The notes under the pieces: generated by a model
The model's input: the letters and a program-made list of their open reading frames with translations, nothing else
What the model was told of the DNA's origin: nothing
Databases searched by the model: none
Made by a program: the position numbers and the translations under genes
Source of the DNA: JBEGHD01 sp049334165
GTDB lineage: Bacteria > Bacteroidota > Bacteroidia > Flavobacteriales_D > Sanyastnellaceae
Length of the DNA stretch: 64,000 nucleotides
Reading direction: 5' to 3' (one strand)
NCBI GenBank assembly: GCA_049334165.1
Contig: JBEGHD010000014.1
Shown: positions 24,736 to 34,000 of the stretch, in pieces
Position numbering within the stretch: the first letter of the stretch is position 1
How the letters are laid out: each line of letters opens with the position of its first letter

Positions 24736-24743
24736 CAAAAATA
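24736..24743 (-). promoter_or_regulatory. Bacteroidota -7 box (TATTTTTG) for the lipid kinase gene
   Basis: On the minus strand TATTTTTG fits TAnnTTTG, 25 bp before the ATG at 24711. It decides the start codon: a transcript from here cannot include the upstream in-frame ATG at 24738. Confidence 0.65.
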
Positions 24744-24769
24744 AATCCGAAGCCTAAAAATATCTGCCG

Positions 24770-25807
24770 ATGTTAAAACCTCTCACCGAAAAGGTATCTC
24801 TCTTTCTCAAGCAAAAACTAGGAATGCTCGGTAAGCCAGTGATTCTGCCATTCAGGGGATTCGGGAATGAAAACAAAATTGTGGTGCGCGGTCGTGTGAT
24901 GGAAGATCGGGGTTTGGCTCAGCCAAGAGTGGAAGCAAATGTGTGGAGAAATATGGGCGCCATGTTGAGGAGATATATCAGCGATAACATTCCGGCAGTG
25001 CGTGTCGAAATTCAAATTGGTGAAGAGTGCATTGAGGTCACTACAGATGATAATGGAATCTTCAATCTCGAAATAGAACTTTCGAAACCACTCAACTCGG
25101 CCGAAGATTGGGTTCCCTATTCTGTGAAGTTGCTCGATGAACTGATCGAAAACCAGGGAGAAATAAGTGCAGAGGGCGAAGTTCTGATCCCAAAGAGCAA
25201 TCCCGAATTTGGCGTGATCAGCGATGTGGACGACACATTTATGGTTTCTTACTCGGCCAAGCTGCGCAAAAAAATGCGACTGATGCTCACTAAAAATGCC
25301 CACACTCGAATGCCTTTTGAGGGTGTCAGCGAATTTTATCACGGATTGTGCAAAAGCGGTAAAAATCCGATCTTCTTTGTTTCCAGTAGCGAATGGAACC
25401 TGTACGATTTGCTTGTCGACTTTTGCAAGTTTCACAACATTCCCAAGGGGCCGTTTCTCCTGAAACCACTCAAAGCAAGCCTCATAAAACTTCTGAAATC
25501 CGGAGGTGGCCAACACGATCACAAACTCGAAAAAATCAGATCTATTCTGGAGACTTATCCAGATATGAATTTTGTGCTGATTGGCGACAGCGGACAGCAC
25601 GACCCCGAGCTCTACTCTCAAATCACGCTCGAGTTTCCCGCGAGGATCATTAGCATTTATATTAGAGATGTCACTAAGAAAAAACGCGATCGCGAAGTTC
25701 GGAAGCTTGCTGAAAATCTAGATCACCCAACTACAGAGATGCTACTTGTGAAAGATTCTGCCGATGCCATGGAGGACGCTCGAAAAAAAGGGCTTATTTC
25801 TCAGTGA
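24770..25807 (+). CDS. App1-family phosphatidate phosphatase (DUF2183)
   Basis: 345 residues. Catalytic motif DVDDT (D152-T156, in FGVISDVDDTFMVSY) is the DxDxT of HAD-type phosphatidate phosphatases. FFVSSSEWNLYDLL and LIGDSGQHDPELY are further App1 landmarks. The N-terminal ~140 residues form a beta-rich region (VRVEIQIGEECIEVTTDDNG). No signal peptide, so probably cytosolic or peripheral at the membrane. Yeast App1 dephosphorylates phosphatidate to diacylglycerol, the reverse of what the divergent kinase may do. Its 3' end overlaps the convergent AlbA_2 gene by 14 bp. Confidence 0.85.
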   Translation: MLKPLTEKVSLFLKQKLGMLGKPVILPFRGFGNENKIVVRGRVMEDRGLAQPRVEANVWRNMGAMLRRYISDNIPAVRVEIQIGEECIEVTTDDNGIFNLEIELSKPLNSAEDWVPYSVKLLDELIENQGEISAEGEVLIPKSNPEFGVISDVDDTFMVSYSAKLRKKMRLMLTKNAHTRMPFEGVSEFYHGLCKSGKNPIFFVSSSEWNLYDLLVDFCKFHNIPKGPFLLKPLKASLIKLLKSGGGQHDHKLEKIRSILETYPDMNFVLIGDSGQHDPELYSQITLEFPARIISIYIRDVTKKKRDREVRKLAENLDHPTTEMLLVKDSADAMEDARKKGLISQ

Positions 25808-26759
25808 CGAAATCTTTCTCCTTCACGAGTTTCGAGTTGTGACGCAAATATTTGGTGAGATAGTATTCCCGCTGGTAGACTCCGTTTCCATAGTAAAGTC
25901 TCAACTTTAGAGGGAATCGTTGGCAAGCCTCATAGCCGTGTTGATCGATGTTCAATTTACAGTTTACAACTGTTGTGATCTCCTTGGGGAAAAGTGGGTT
26001 TTCTCCGGGAAAGGCAAGAACTGCATAGTCTCGCTCGTATTTCTGAAAAAAGCTGTACAGGTCTTTCGATTCGCTCGATTGATCGTAAACCTGTCTGGGG
26101 ATTTTGATAATCGTTTTGTAAGTGTGTTCAATGGACTTGCTGATGTTTTGCACATCAGCTACCACATCCAGCTCGTAAAAAACTCCGGTTTTCTTCAGGT
26201 TTCTCAACTTGCCGCTAAACTCCAGGGGGCGGATTTTTAGCATGGTCTCGGTGATCCGGTTGAACGCATCTCGCACCTCGTACTCTTCCATCCTCACCGA
26301 CTCAAAGTTGAACCGCTTGTAGTAGCGCCCATCTGCTGCCATGTGGGGAGCCTCATAGCTTCGGGGGACTTTTACAACGTAAATCGACTTGCTGATTTTG
26401 TTTTGAACGCGAATGACATCGATCGTCAAATCTGGAATTCTTCTTTTGATCCTGGAGTTGATCACCTGCTCAAGCCATTCCTTACTGTACTCATTTCCAT
26501 TAATAAAACTGTAAGAATCGGCCTTGTGATTTTCTTCGTTGAGTCCATAGATCACCACTCCTCCATCGGAGTTTGCCATGGCTGAAACGTCCTTGCTGAT
26601 CTCCTTCTTTTTGTAGTCGGTGTTCTCGATCGCCCAGCCGGCTTTAAATTCGAGGTGAATAGATTCTTCAGCCTGCGATTTTATAAGATAATCGAGGTGG
26701 GCCCGGGTGTACCTTCGGATTTTGAGAGGATAATCGATTTTTATTTCTCCTGAGCTCAT
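25794..26759 (-). CDS. AlbA_2 (Schlafen-like) domain protein
   Basis: 321 residues. Residues ~15-150 form an AlbA_2 domain: ESIHLEFKAGWAIENTDYKK, KEISKDVSAMANSDGGVVIY GLNE, and YVVKVPRSYEAPHMAADGRY. These domains are predicted to bind nucleic acid or nucleotides and occur in regulators and Schlafen-like proteins. The remaining half is beta-rich with no recognised family. It starts one base after the stop codon of the Mpo1-like gene, so the two form an operon; its last bases overlap the convergent App1 gene. Confidence 0.8.
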   Translation of the reverse strand: MSSGEIKIDYPLKIRRYTRAHLDYLIKSQAEESIHLEFKAGWAIENTDYKKKEISKDVSAMANSDGGVVIYGLNEENHKADSYSFINGNEYSKEWLEQVINSRIKRRIPDLTIDVIRVQNKISKSIYVVKVPRSYEAPHMAADGRYYKRFNFESVRMEEYEVRDAFNRITETMLKIRPLEFSGKLRNLKKTGVFYELDVVADVQNISKSIEHTYKTIIKIPRQVYDQSSESKDLYSFFQKYERDYAVLAFPGENPLFPKEITTVVNCKLNIDQHGYEACQRFPLKLRLYYGNGVYQREYYLTKYLRHNSKLVKEKDFVTEK

Positions 26760-26760
26760 A

Positions 26761-27237
26761 TCAGTAGCGCACCCCCAGACTGCGATAAATGAAGCCGAGC
26801 AACCAGGCAGGGCCGATCATCAGAAATTGAATGTCTTTGAAAAAGCTCGGTTTTGCGCCTTCGATCTTGTGACCAATAAACTGACCTATCCAGGCGACAA
26901 CAAAAATGGTGAGGTAAACCAACCAGGCGTTTTCGGGAAAAGCTGCGTTTACTGTTGCTGCCAGCCAAAGCACTGCTGCAGAGAAAATGGCCATCCCCAA
27001 AAAGATTGGAAAAGAAATCCGCAGGTAGAAAAGCAATCCGACTAAAATCACCAGTGAGCCGAGATGGATGTGAGGTTCCACTCCTGCTGAAAAGTTACCA
27101 AAAGGCAGTGGAACAAGCGAGAGCAGACCAACGATGGAGAAGAAAATTGCTGGAACGCAAATCCAGTGAATGGCTTTGTTGGTGGCGTTTTGATGACTCA
27201 CTCCGTAATCGTCAAACCACTGCTGCATAGTTTTCAT
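26761..27237 (-). CDS. Mpo1-like (DUF962) membrane protein
   Basis: 158 residues with four membrane helices. YGVSHQNATNKAIHWICVP at the N-terminus and WIGQFIGHKIEGAKPSFFKD near the C-terminus are the conserved His-bearing loops of the Mpo1/YGL010w family. Yeast Mpo1 is an Fe-dependent dioxygenase that removes one carbon from 2-hydroxy fatty acids; bacterial members are less studied. Promoter-proximal gene of a two-gene operon with the AlbA_2 gene, divergent from the Nramp-like gene. Confidence 0.85.
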   Translation of the reverse strand: MKTMQQWFDDYGVSHQNATNKAIHWICVPAIFFSIVGLLSLVPLPFGNFSAGVEPHIHLGSLVILVGLLFYLRISFPIFLGMAIFSAAVLWLAATVNAAFPENAWLVYLTIFVVAWIGQFIGHKIEGAKPSFFKDIQFLMIGPAWLLGFIYRSLGVRY

Positions 27238-27260
27238 GATGGCGCAAAATTGGTTCTACG

Positions 27261-27268
27261 TAAATATA
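27261..27268 (-). promoter_or_regulatory. Probable -7 box (TATATTTA) for the Mpo1-like gene
   Basis: Minus-strand TATATTTA has one mismatch to TAnnTTTG and lies 24 bp before ATG 27237. Confidence 0.45.
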
Positions 27269-27290
27269 AGACTTCGCCAAAAGAATTCTC

Positions 27291-27298
27291 TAACCTTG
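27291..27298 (+). promoter_or_regulatory. Probable -7 box (TAACCTTG) for the Nramp-like gene
   Basis: TAACCTTG has one mismatch to TAnnTTTG, 36 bp before ATG 27334. The two divergent boxes at 27261 and 27291 are only about 22 bp apart. Confidence 0.5.
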
Positions 27299-27333
27299 GC
27301 TGGTGAGTATCAAATTTTTAATTTTCCGACTCG

Positions 27334-28638
27334 ATGAACGAGCGCCTAACCAACTTACTCAAATCTCTCGGGCCGGGGATTCTCTTTGCCAGCACATGCA
27401 TTGGGGTAAGCCACCTTGTGCAAAGTACACGTGCTGGTGCCGTCTACGGATTTGGTTTGCTCTGGGCAGTGGCAGCAGCCAATCTCTTCAAGTATCCTTT
27501 TTTCGAGTTTGGGTCGCGCTATGCAAACGCTACAGGCGAGAGTATTATCGATGGCTATCGAAGAACGGGAAAGTGGATGCTTTGGCTCTACTTCATCCTC
27601 ACGCTCGCTTCTATGTTTTTTGTTGCCGCAGCTGTAGGTGCTGTCACAGCAGGATTTATGGATAATCTCTTTGGAGTGTCGGCATTGCTTGGCAATCGCG
27701 GCATTTGGTGGACAACGGGAATCTTATTTTCTATTTGCATCGGCATCCTGCTGGCTGGAAAATACGGAGCACTCGATAGTCTCATAAAAGTCATTGGAAC
27801 GGTCTTGCTGATTTCCACGGTACTCGCAGTTGTTTTGACGCTCAACAAAGGACCGGCAACAGACGAACCTTTTAACTGGCTTAACACAAAAGTGCTAAAC
27901 CCAGAGCACATGGGTTTCCCATTTCTTATAGCGCTCATGGGCTGGATGCCCTCTGCAATCGACCTCTCTTCGTGGAACAGCCTGTGGACGTTGGAACGAA
28001 TCAAACAAACCGGCTACCGGCCCAAACTCAGTGAAACACTTTTCGATTTTAATTTTGGCTACATCGCTTCGGCTGTACTAGGACCGTGTTTTTTGATCCT
28101 CGGTGCATTTCTGATTTTTGGAACGGACAAAACCATGCCCCATGGATCGGGTGATTTTGCAAATGCAGTTATCGGACTTTACACAGAGACAATGGGCGAC
28201 TGGAGCTACTTCCTGATCGCTGCTTCGGCTTTCTCCATCATGTTCGGCACCTGCATCGCCATTTTTGATGGCTACTCGCGTGTGATGGAAAGAACACTAA
28301 AACTGTTGACCAAGTGGCCCCAGGCTGCGCATGACGACCCGGAAACGATTCTCGATTCGAACTCAAAAACGTACAACTTCACTCTGCTTTTAGTTGGTGT
28401 GGGTGCTTTCGGAATCATCTACTTTTTCGGAGAATCGCTCAAAAATCTCGTTGACCTTTCTACGACTATTTCATTTCTAATTGCACCCTTAATCGCTTTC
28501 ATAAATTTCAAACTCGTCAGCGGAAAGCTGATGCCGAAACACGGCCGGCCTCCTAAGTGGCTCCGCTGGCTAGCGATAGCCGGGATCGTTTTTCTCACCT
28601 CATTCGCCTTGATTTTCATTTGGTGGAAATTGCTTTAG
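27334..28638 (+). CDS. Nramp-superfamily transporter lacking the canonical metal motifs
   Basis: 434 residues, about eleven membrane helices, with the overall Nramp order: SLGPGILFASTCIG in helix 1, ALMGWMPSAIDLSSW in helix 6 and FSIMFGTCIAIFDGY in helix 8. Canonical Nramp proteins carry DPGN in helix 1 and MPH in helix 6 as metal ligands. Here the helix-1 position reads GVSH (24-27) and the helix-6 position MPSA. It therefore belongs to a divergent branch whose substrate may not be Mn2+ or Fe2+. Database entries would probably still label it a divalent metal transporter. Confidence 0.8.
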   Translation: MNERLTNLLKSLGPGILFASTCIGVSHLVQSTRAGAVYGFGLLWAVAAANLFKYPFFEFGSRYANATGESIIDGYRRTGKWMLWLYFILTLASMFFVAAAVGAVTAGFMDNLFGVSALLGNRGIWWTTGILFSICIGILLAGKYGALDSLIKVIGTVLLISTVLAVVLTLNKGPATDEPFNWLNTKVLNPEHMGFPFLIALMGWMPSAIDLSSWNSLWTLERIKQTGYRPKLSETLFDFNFGYIASAVLGPCFLILGAFLIFGTDKTMPHGSGDFANAVIGLYTETMGDWSYFLIAASAFSIMFGTCIAIFDGYSRVMERTLKLLTKWPQAAHDDPETILDSNSKTYNFTLLLVGVGAFGIIYFFGESLKNLVDLSTTISFLIAPLIAFINFKLVSGKLMPKHGRPPKWLRWLAIAGIVFLTSFALIFIWWKLL

Positions 28639-28644
28639 AAAAAT

Positions 28645-28679
28645 GAAAAAAGCCGCTTCAGATTCCCGAAACGGCCTTT
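28645..28679. terminator. Terminator between convergent genes
   Basis: AAAAGCCG and CGGCCTTT form an imperfect stem (one extra base) with flanking A- and T-runs, located between the stop codons at 28638 (+) and 28701 (-). Confidence 0.55.
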
Positions 28680-28700
28680 CCCTCATATCACCTAAAAAGA

Positions 28701-29465
28701 CTATTGAATGATAAACTTTTTCGTGTAAGCCTGCTCCTTTCCTTTCATAATTTTCATCACGTAGTTTCCAGATGGCAAACCGTAAAGCCTCACATCCTGT
28801 GTTTTATTTTGAATTTTCAGGTCGCGAACAACTGCTCCGGACTGGTTGAAAACCAAAATTTGCGAGCCGACAAGATCTTTTGGAACATCAACCTGAACGT
28901 TCGCGTCTCTTCCAGCAGGATTTGGGTAAATGCTGATGCTACCGGCAAGGTCGAGAGATTCAGTTTGCACTTCCTCAGATTTTGCAAAGTCCATTTTACT
29001 CAGCATGGAGCCCGCTTGCTTGAGGTCAATTTCTCCCCAAATGTTAATGAGTATCCATTCGTTTTCTTCGTCCACTACACCGAGTAGTTCGGTGATGATT
29101 CCGTTGCTCTCTTTCACAAAGAACACAGCTTCCATATTGGACTCCTTCACGCGCATCAGTTCTTCAAATTCACCACTTATGGTGCTCTCAACTCTTTTCA
29201 AAACTGCCTTGCCGTTTTCACCACTTTCTTCGTTAATCAAAACTTTCATGCCTTTGATCTTCTTGGCAGCTTCAATCACTTCACGAGTGGCTTCGTCTTC
29301 GGCTTCAATGTCATTGGCCAGTTGAAACATCGATCCGGAAACACTCACTTCCATCACCTTGTCTCCCTCAGAGAGATCAGAGAAATGGCGATCGATCACA
29401 TTGTTTTGAGCGCTAAGACCCAAACTGATAAATAAAATACTTAGGGTTATTGCTATGGATTTCAT
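28701..29465 (-). CDS. DUF4252-like secreted protein with T9SS type A sorting domain
   Basis: 254 residues. Signal peptide MKSIAITLSILFISLGLSAQ. Residues ~20-160 resemble DUF4252 (HFSDLSEGDKVMEVSVSGSM, AKKIKGMKVLINEESG, IINIWGEIDL-like end). The C-terminal ~75 residues are a type A sorting domain: ISIYPNPAGRDANVQVDVP, DVRLYGLPSGNYVMKI and the final lysine-rich strand AYTKKFIIQ. It should be exported by Sec, then across the outer membrane by the type IX system and probably cell-surface attached. DUF4252 plus a sorting domain is a less common pairing. Confidence 0.82.
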   Translation of the reverse strand: MKSIAITLSILFISLGLSAQNNVIDRHFSDLSEGDKVMEVSVSGSMFQLANDIEAEDEATREVIEAAKKIKGMKVLINEESGENGKAVLKRVESTISGEFEELMRVKESNMEAVFFVKESNGIITELLGVVDEENEWILINIWGEIDLKQAGSMLSKMDFAKSEEVQTESLDLAGSISIYPNPAGRDANVQVDVPKDLVGSQILVFNQSGAVVRDLKIQNKTQDVRLYGLPSGNYVMKIMKGKEQAYTKKFIIQ

Positions 29466-29601
29466 GGTTATAAGTTTTTTGGATTGTTTTTAATTTGATT
29501 TCGAAAGGGAGACGGACGACTCTCATAAAAGTTAACAGCACCCTCAAAAGTTAACACCCGTTAACAGGAATTTTTAGAATCATTCTCCGCTTCAAAAGCC
29601 A

Positions 29602-29609
29602 TATTTTTG
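29602..29609 (+). promoter_or_regulatory. -7 box (TATTTTTG) four bases before an ATG
   Basis: TATTTTTG is a full match to TAnnTTTG and ends four bases before ATG 29614. Transcription from it would begin at or next to the start codon, implying a leaderless mRNA. Confidence 0.55.
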
Positions 29610-29613
29610 CACC

Positions 29614-30045
29614 ATGTTAAAAGGGACAAAGCTTTATTCAATCTTTAGGTTTAAGTGTGCAAAATGCCACCGCGGAAACCTCTATCAACATCCTAATCCG
29701 TACAAGCTTAACACGCTCACAAAAATGAACAAGGAGTGTGCTTGCTGCGGTGAGAAGTTCACCAAGGAGCCGGGGTTTTTCTTCGGAGCTGCCTACGTGA
29801 GTTACGCGCTCACAGTAGCGCTGTGGGTGGCGCTTTGGGTAGCACTGGCTGTTTTCGATGCTCTGGGCTGGATTTCCTTCAGTTTCTTCGAAGATCCTCT
29901 TTTGTTTTTAGGACTTGGGGTTGCTCTTCTCATCATCACGCTTCCCTACTTCTATCGCCTCAGCAGATCCATTTGGATCAACTTCTTCACCAATTTCGAT
30001 AAGGAGACGGCAGAGCGCGTAAAAGACTGTGACCCGAAATCGTAG
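29614..30045 (+). CDS. DUF983 membrane protein with zinc-ribbon-like N-terminus
   Basis: 143 residues. MLKGTKLYSIFRFKCAKCHR then KECACCGEKFTKEPGFFFGA is the DUF983 opening; CxxC and CxCC pairs suggest a bound zinc. Two membrane helices follow (about 52-80 and 92-112). Members are common in Bacteroidota and alphaproteobacteria, function unknown. ATG 29614 is supported by the family N-terminus MLKGTKLYSI even though the promoter box abuts it. The next gene starts 84 bp downstream. Confidence 0.82.
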   Translation: MLKGTKLYSIFRFKCAKCHRGNLYQHPNPYKLNTLTKMNKECACCGEKFTKEPGFFFGAAYVSYALTVALWVALWVALAVFDALGWISFSFFEDPLLFLGLGVALLIITLPYFYRLSRSIWINFFTNFDKETAERVKDCDPKS

Positions 30046-30129
30046 AAATTCGTCTACACCCGCAATCTCCACACCCTTTAAGAGAACTGATTGACAGTTA
30101 CTTAAACCCAATTTCCTTTCGGAACGAAA

Positions 30130-31008
30130 TTGGTCTTGTTTGAAGAAATCATCAATCAAACCGATTTGAAGAAGAAAACAAAAGGAATTCTATTTTCACT
30201 TGTCTTAATTATTCTCGTAGCTGCGCTGGCGTGGCAATACTTCAAAAAAGGAGTTGAAGTCGAAAAGGTCACAGCGGATATTCACTTTAAAGGTCAGGAA
30301 CAACTGGATATCGACATGAGAATTTTGCTCGATACACGATTCTTCTGGGACACCAAAGTTTACGGGATCGATTACACACTGAAACTTTCCGATCAGGTTA
30401 TTTTGGAAGGCAGGCAGAATTTCGACACGTTGGTGATCAACAACAAAGAATCGATCATTCCGCTAGCTCTAAAGTTGAACCCAAAAGAATTGCGATCTAT
30501 CATCGACAGTCTGCAAGGCACTGACAGCACATACCTGGAGCTGGATTATTTCATCGACTACCAATTACCGATCGCTGGACGTCAACAAATGAGCTCAAAA
30601 AAGCTCAAGAAAGTGGAAGTGCCTATTCCTCCGGAAATAAAACTGGAGGATCTGAAAGTGAAGAAACTAAAACTCACAGAACCTCTCGAACTGAGGGCGT
30701 TCGTGAAAGTTATAAACTACGGAAATGTTGAGCTGATCATCGAAGGATTGAATTACCAGTTTATGGTAGAAAACGAAGAGTGGGCAAGTGGAAACCTTGA
30801 AGAATCCGTCAAGGTGGAAAAGACGAGTAATAACATCGTTGAGCTTCCTGTGAAGATATCGCCAGGTAAGGTTGGAAACCGTTTGTGGCAGCGATTTATT
30901 AATCGGGATTCTATCCATTATTCGATTAAGGCGGATGGCGAAATAGACCTTCAATTGAAGAAGGTCGATGTGCAGAACATTGATTTTGAATTGAACGGAG
31001 TTTACTGA
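30130..31008 (+). CDS. Membrane-anchored LEA14/WHy-like protein
   Basis: 292 residues from a TTG start; no ATG exists near the N-terminus. One membrane helix at about 19-36 (ILFSLVLIILVAALAW) anchors a large periplasmic part. Two similar beta-sandwich units follow, the second with LELRAFVKVINYGNVELIIE and EEWASGNLEESVKVEKTSN, the pattern of LEA14/WHy domains. Such domains in bacteria are poorly characterised and may bind envelope components. It lies just ahead of tamB with a 72-bp gap and may be co-expressed with it. Confidence 0.65.
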   Translation: MVLFEEIINQTDLKKKTKGILFSLVLIILVAALAWQYFKKGVEVEKVTADIHFKGQEQLDIDMRILLDTRFFWDTKVYGIDYTLKLSDQVILEGRQNFDTLVINNKESIIPLALKLNPKELRSIIDSLQGTDSTYLELDYFIDYQLPIAGRQQMSSKKLKKVEVPIPPEIKLEDLKVKKLKLTEPLELRAFVKVINYGNVELIIEGLNYQFMVENEEWASGNLEESVKVEKTSNNIVELPVKISPGKVGNRLWQRFINRDSIHYSIKADGEIDLQLKKVDVQNIDFELNGVY

Positions 31009-31080
31009 GCTATTTCCTGCAGTGGCAAGCTCAGGACAGTAAAAACTTTTACTTTCCCCCAATAGTTTACTGAAAGCAGA

Positions 31081-34000
31081 ATGAAGAAGATATTGCGAAA
31101 AGCGTGGAAATTCTTGTGGATAACACTGGTCGTTCTGCTCGTGCTTGTAATTCTGGCTTTTGTAGCTCTCAAGTTGCCTGTCACACAGCGTTTCATAGCA
31201 GACAAGGCCGAAGAGTTTGTCGAAGGAAAAACCAATACCGCTGTTGACATAGGCAAGCTCAACATCAATTTTCCGAAAAATGTGTCTATTGAAAATCTGT
31301 TTGTCGAAGACCGAAACAAAGACACTTTGCTCTACGCGGGAAAGATTGGAGTTTTCATTTCTCTCAGTGATTTGATGGCGCAAAACATTACGCTCACGCA
31401 AATTGAGCTCGCAGACTTAAATGCACGAGTCATTAAAAAAGACTCGACTTTCAACTTCAATCATTTTATCACCGCCTTTTCGGATACTACTGCAAAGCCT
31501 ACAACTCCAAAGGACACATCCTCGGGAGGAGGCTGGGGATTCGCCATTCAAGATATTTCGCTAAAAAACATTCGGGCTCGCTACTACGACCACGACTCTG
31601 GAGACAGCACCAATGCCTTCCTTGGAAATTTCGAGACGTCTTTTAACACCTTCGACCTGGAAGAACAGCAGTTTTATCTCGATGAAATACTTCTTGAAAA
31701 CACCAGTGCTGAACTCGCCATCCACAGTCAGCCGGAGCCCGAAAAGGAAGACACTACAACCTCTACTCTGCCCGATGTAAGATTCGAGAGCATCAACCTA
31801 AAGTCGATTGAAGCTAAGTACAGAAACCAACCCAGCCAGCAAGAGTTTTCGGCAGATATTTCGTCACTGTTGCTCACTTCCGAAAATCTTGACATTCCAC
31901 AAAAGAAGATCGGCTTGGGAGAGTTCGAGTTGAGTAATTCTTCGTTTTCCGCATTTATTTTCTCCGAACCTGACACCACGAAAAAGGACTCTGAAGAGAC
32001 TTCGCCTCAAAGTTTTCCGCTAGACATTCCCTGGGAAATTTCACTAGCTGACCTCGACCTGAGTGACTTAAAACTCAACTATCACAATCGTGCTTTTCCA
32101 GACACCGCAACAGGTTTTGACGCCAACCACATCTCGGTTGATGGCTTCGATCTCGGACTCGAAAACTTTGAGCTTGCCAACAGCGAACTTTCTGCAACTC
32201 TTAATGACCTGGCCCTGAAAACCAGCGATGACTTCAAACTAGAAGAACTCAAAGCCGACCTTCTTTTCAACAACAAACAAATGAGAGCTTCAGGGTTGGT
32301 TTTGGCTACTTCAAAAAGTGAAATAGGTGGCGATGCCAGGCTCGACTACCCTTCTTTTGCTGCCTTTTTGGAAGACCTCAACAACGCCACTTTCAACCTG
32401 AACCTCGACTCGAGAACAGTGTCGACAGCCGACTTGGCCTACTGGGTTCCTCAATTGGCGGATAGCATTTTTAATCCCGAAAAACCGAATTTCAATTTCT
32501 CCCTCATCGCCAAAGGAAGCACTGCCGATGCTGTACTGGAAAAATTGACTTTAAGCTTTGGAGAAAAAACTCGGTTTAGCGCTGAAGGAAATGCTCAGGA
32601 TGTTCTCGATCCGGAGTTACTTTCTTTCGACCTTGGTTTGGAGCACGAAATTTTTGCCTCAGATGTAAAGGCATTTCTTCACCCTGCTCTGTTACCAGAA
32701 GGTTTAGGTCTCCCTTCGCGCACTTCAGGGACTTATGACATTTCAGGAAAAATTAACGATCTCTACACAGAAATTGACATTTCGAGTGAGCTCGGAGAGA
32801 TTTTCGGAAACGTTCATCTTGCCAACATCACAAAGGAGACTCATCCTTCCTATGATGTGGACATTTCGGCTGAAAGCCTCGACCTGCAAACCATAACCAA
32901 AGGAGACAGCACAGGAGTTGGATTGTGCTCCTTCGAACTTCAAGCGAATGGAAGTGGATTTGAGCCGTCACGAATGAACAACGAATTCGCCCTGAAGCTG
33001 CACCAAATTGAGTTCAACCGCTACGATTATCGTGCGTTTGACCTATCTGGCGAAATTGAAAATGGAACGCTGACAAGCGCAGGTGGAATCCGCGACTCCA
33101 ACATCATCGTTACGCTGGAAAACACGGTCAATCTCCAAAATGTCTTTGACTCTGAAGTACTGGTTAACGTAGAAGCAGCCGACCTGCAAAACCTCAACTT
33201 CGCTCAGGAAGACATTCGACTTAAAGGAAAGCTCAAGGCAAAATCCAGCGGAACAGGATTAACCGACTTAAAGGCCGATGTGGATTTGAGAAATGCTTTG
33301 GTAATAAAAGAAAAGGACCGCTACTACCTCGATTCGCTTTTGGTGAATGCAGAGCTGGGCGAAAGTAAAACTGATTTCCAGGTCAACTCAGACATGCTGA
33401 ACGGCTGGCTGCGAGGAAACCTTCCGCCAGATGAAATTGTCCTCTCGCTTCAGCAGCAGGTCAACAATTACATCGACTTGTTTGAAGTTGGCAGCGATAC
33501 GCTGGCTCAAAACCCGCATTTTGCCTTTTCATTTTCGATCAATCAAACCGACCTGATCAGTGAAGTCGTTCTTCCAGAACTTAAAAGTTTCGAAGTGGGA
33601 CTAATCGAAGGTCAGTTCAACGAGCCTGAAGTTGGTGCTGTCAACATGTCGATCAACATACCCAATCTTCAGTACGCCAGTTTTGAAATTGACAGTCTCT
33701 CCTTTTCAATGACCGGAGACCGGGATAGTTTGAAGTCAAAAATCGGATTTAATAAGCTCGATTTCGATACGCTCACAATTCACAAGACAGCTTTAGATGC
33801 GCGAATTGGAGAGGGCAACATCAATCTAAAGCTCGGAATCCTGGACACTGCTGAAACCCAGGAGTACGCACTTGGCGCCAGCATTCAGCGATTAAACGAT
33901 ACCATTGCCGTATCGCTGGACGAAGAGCTACTCCTGCACTACAACGAGTGGAAAGCGAATCCTCAAAATGCACTGTTGATCCACGATGGACTGAGCTTCA

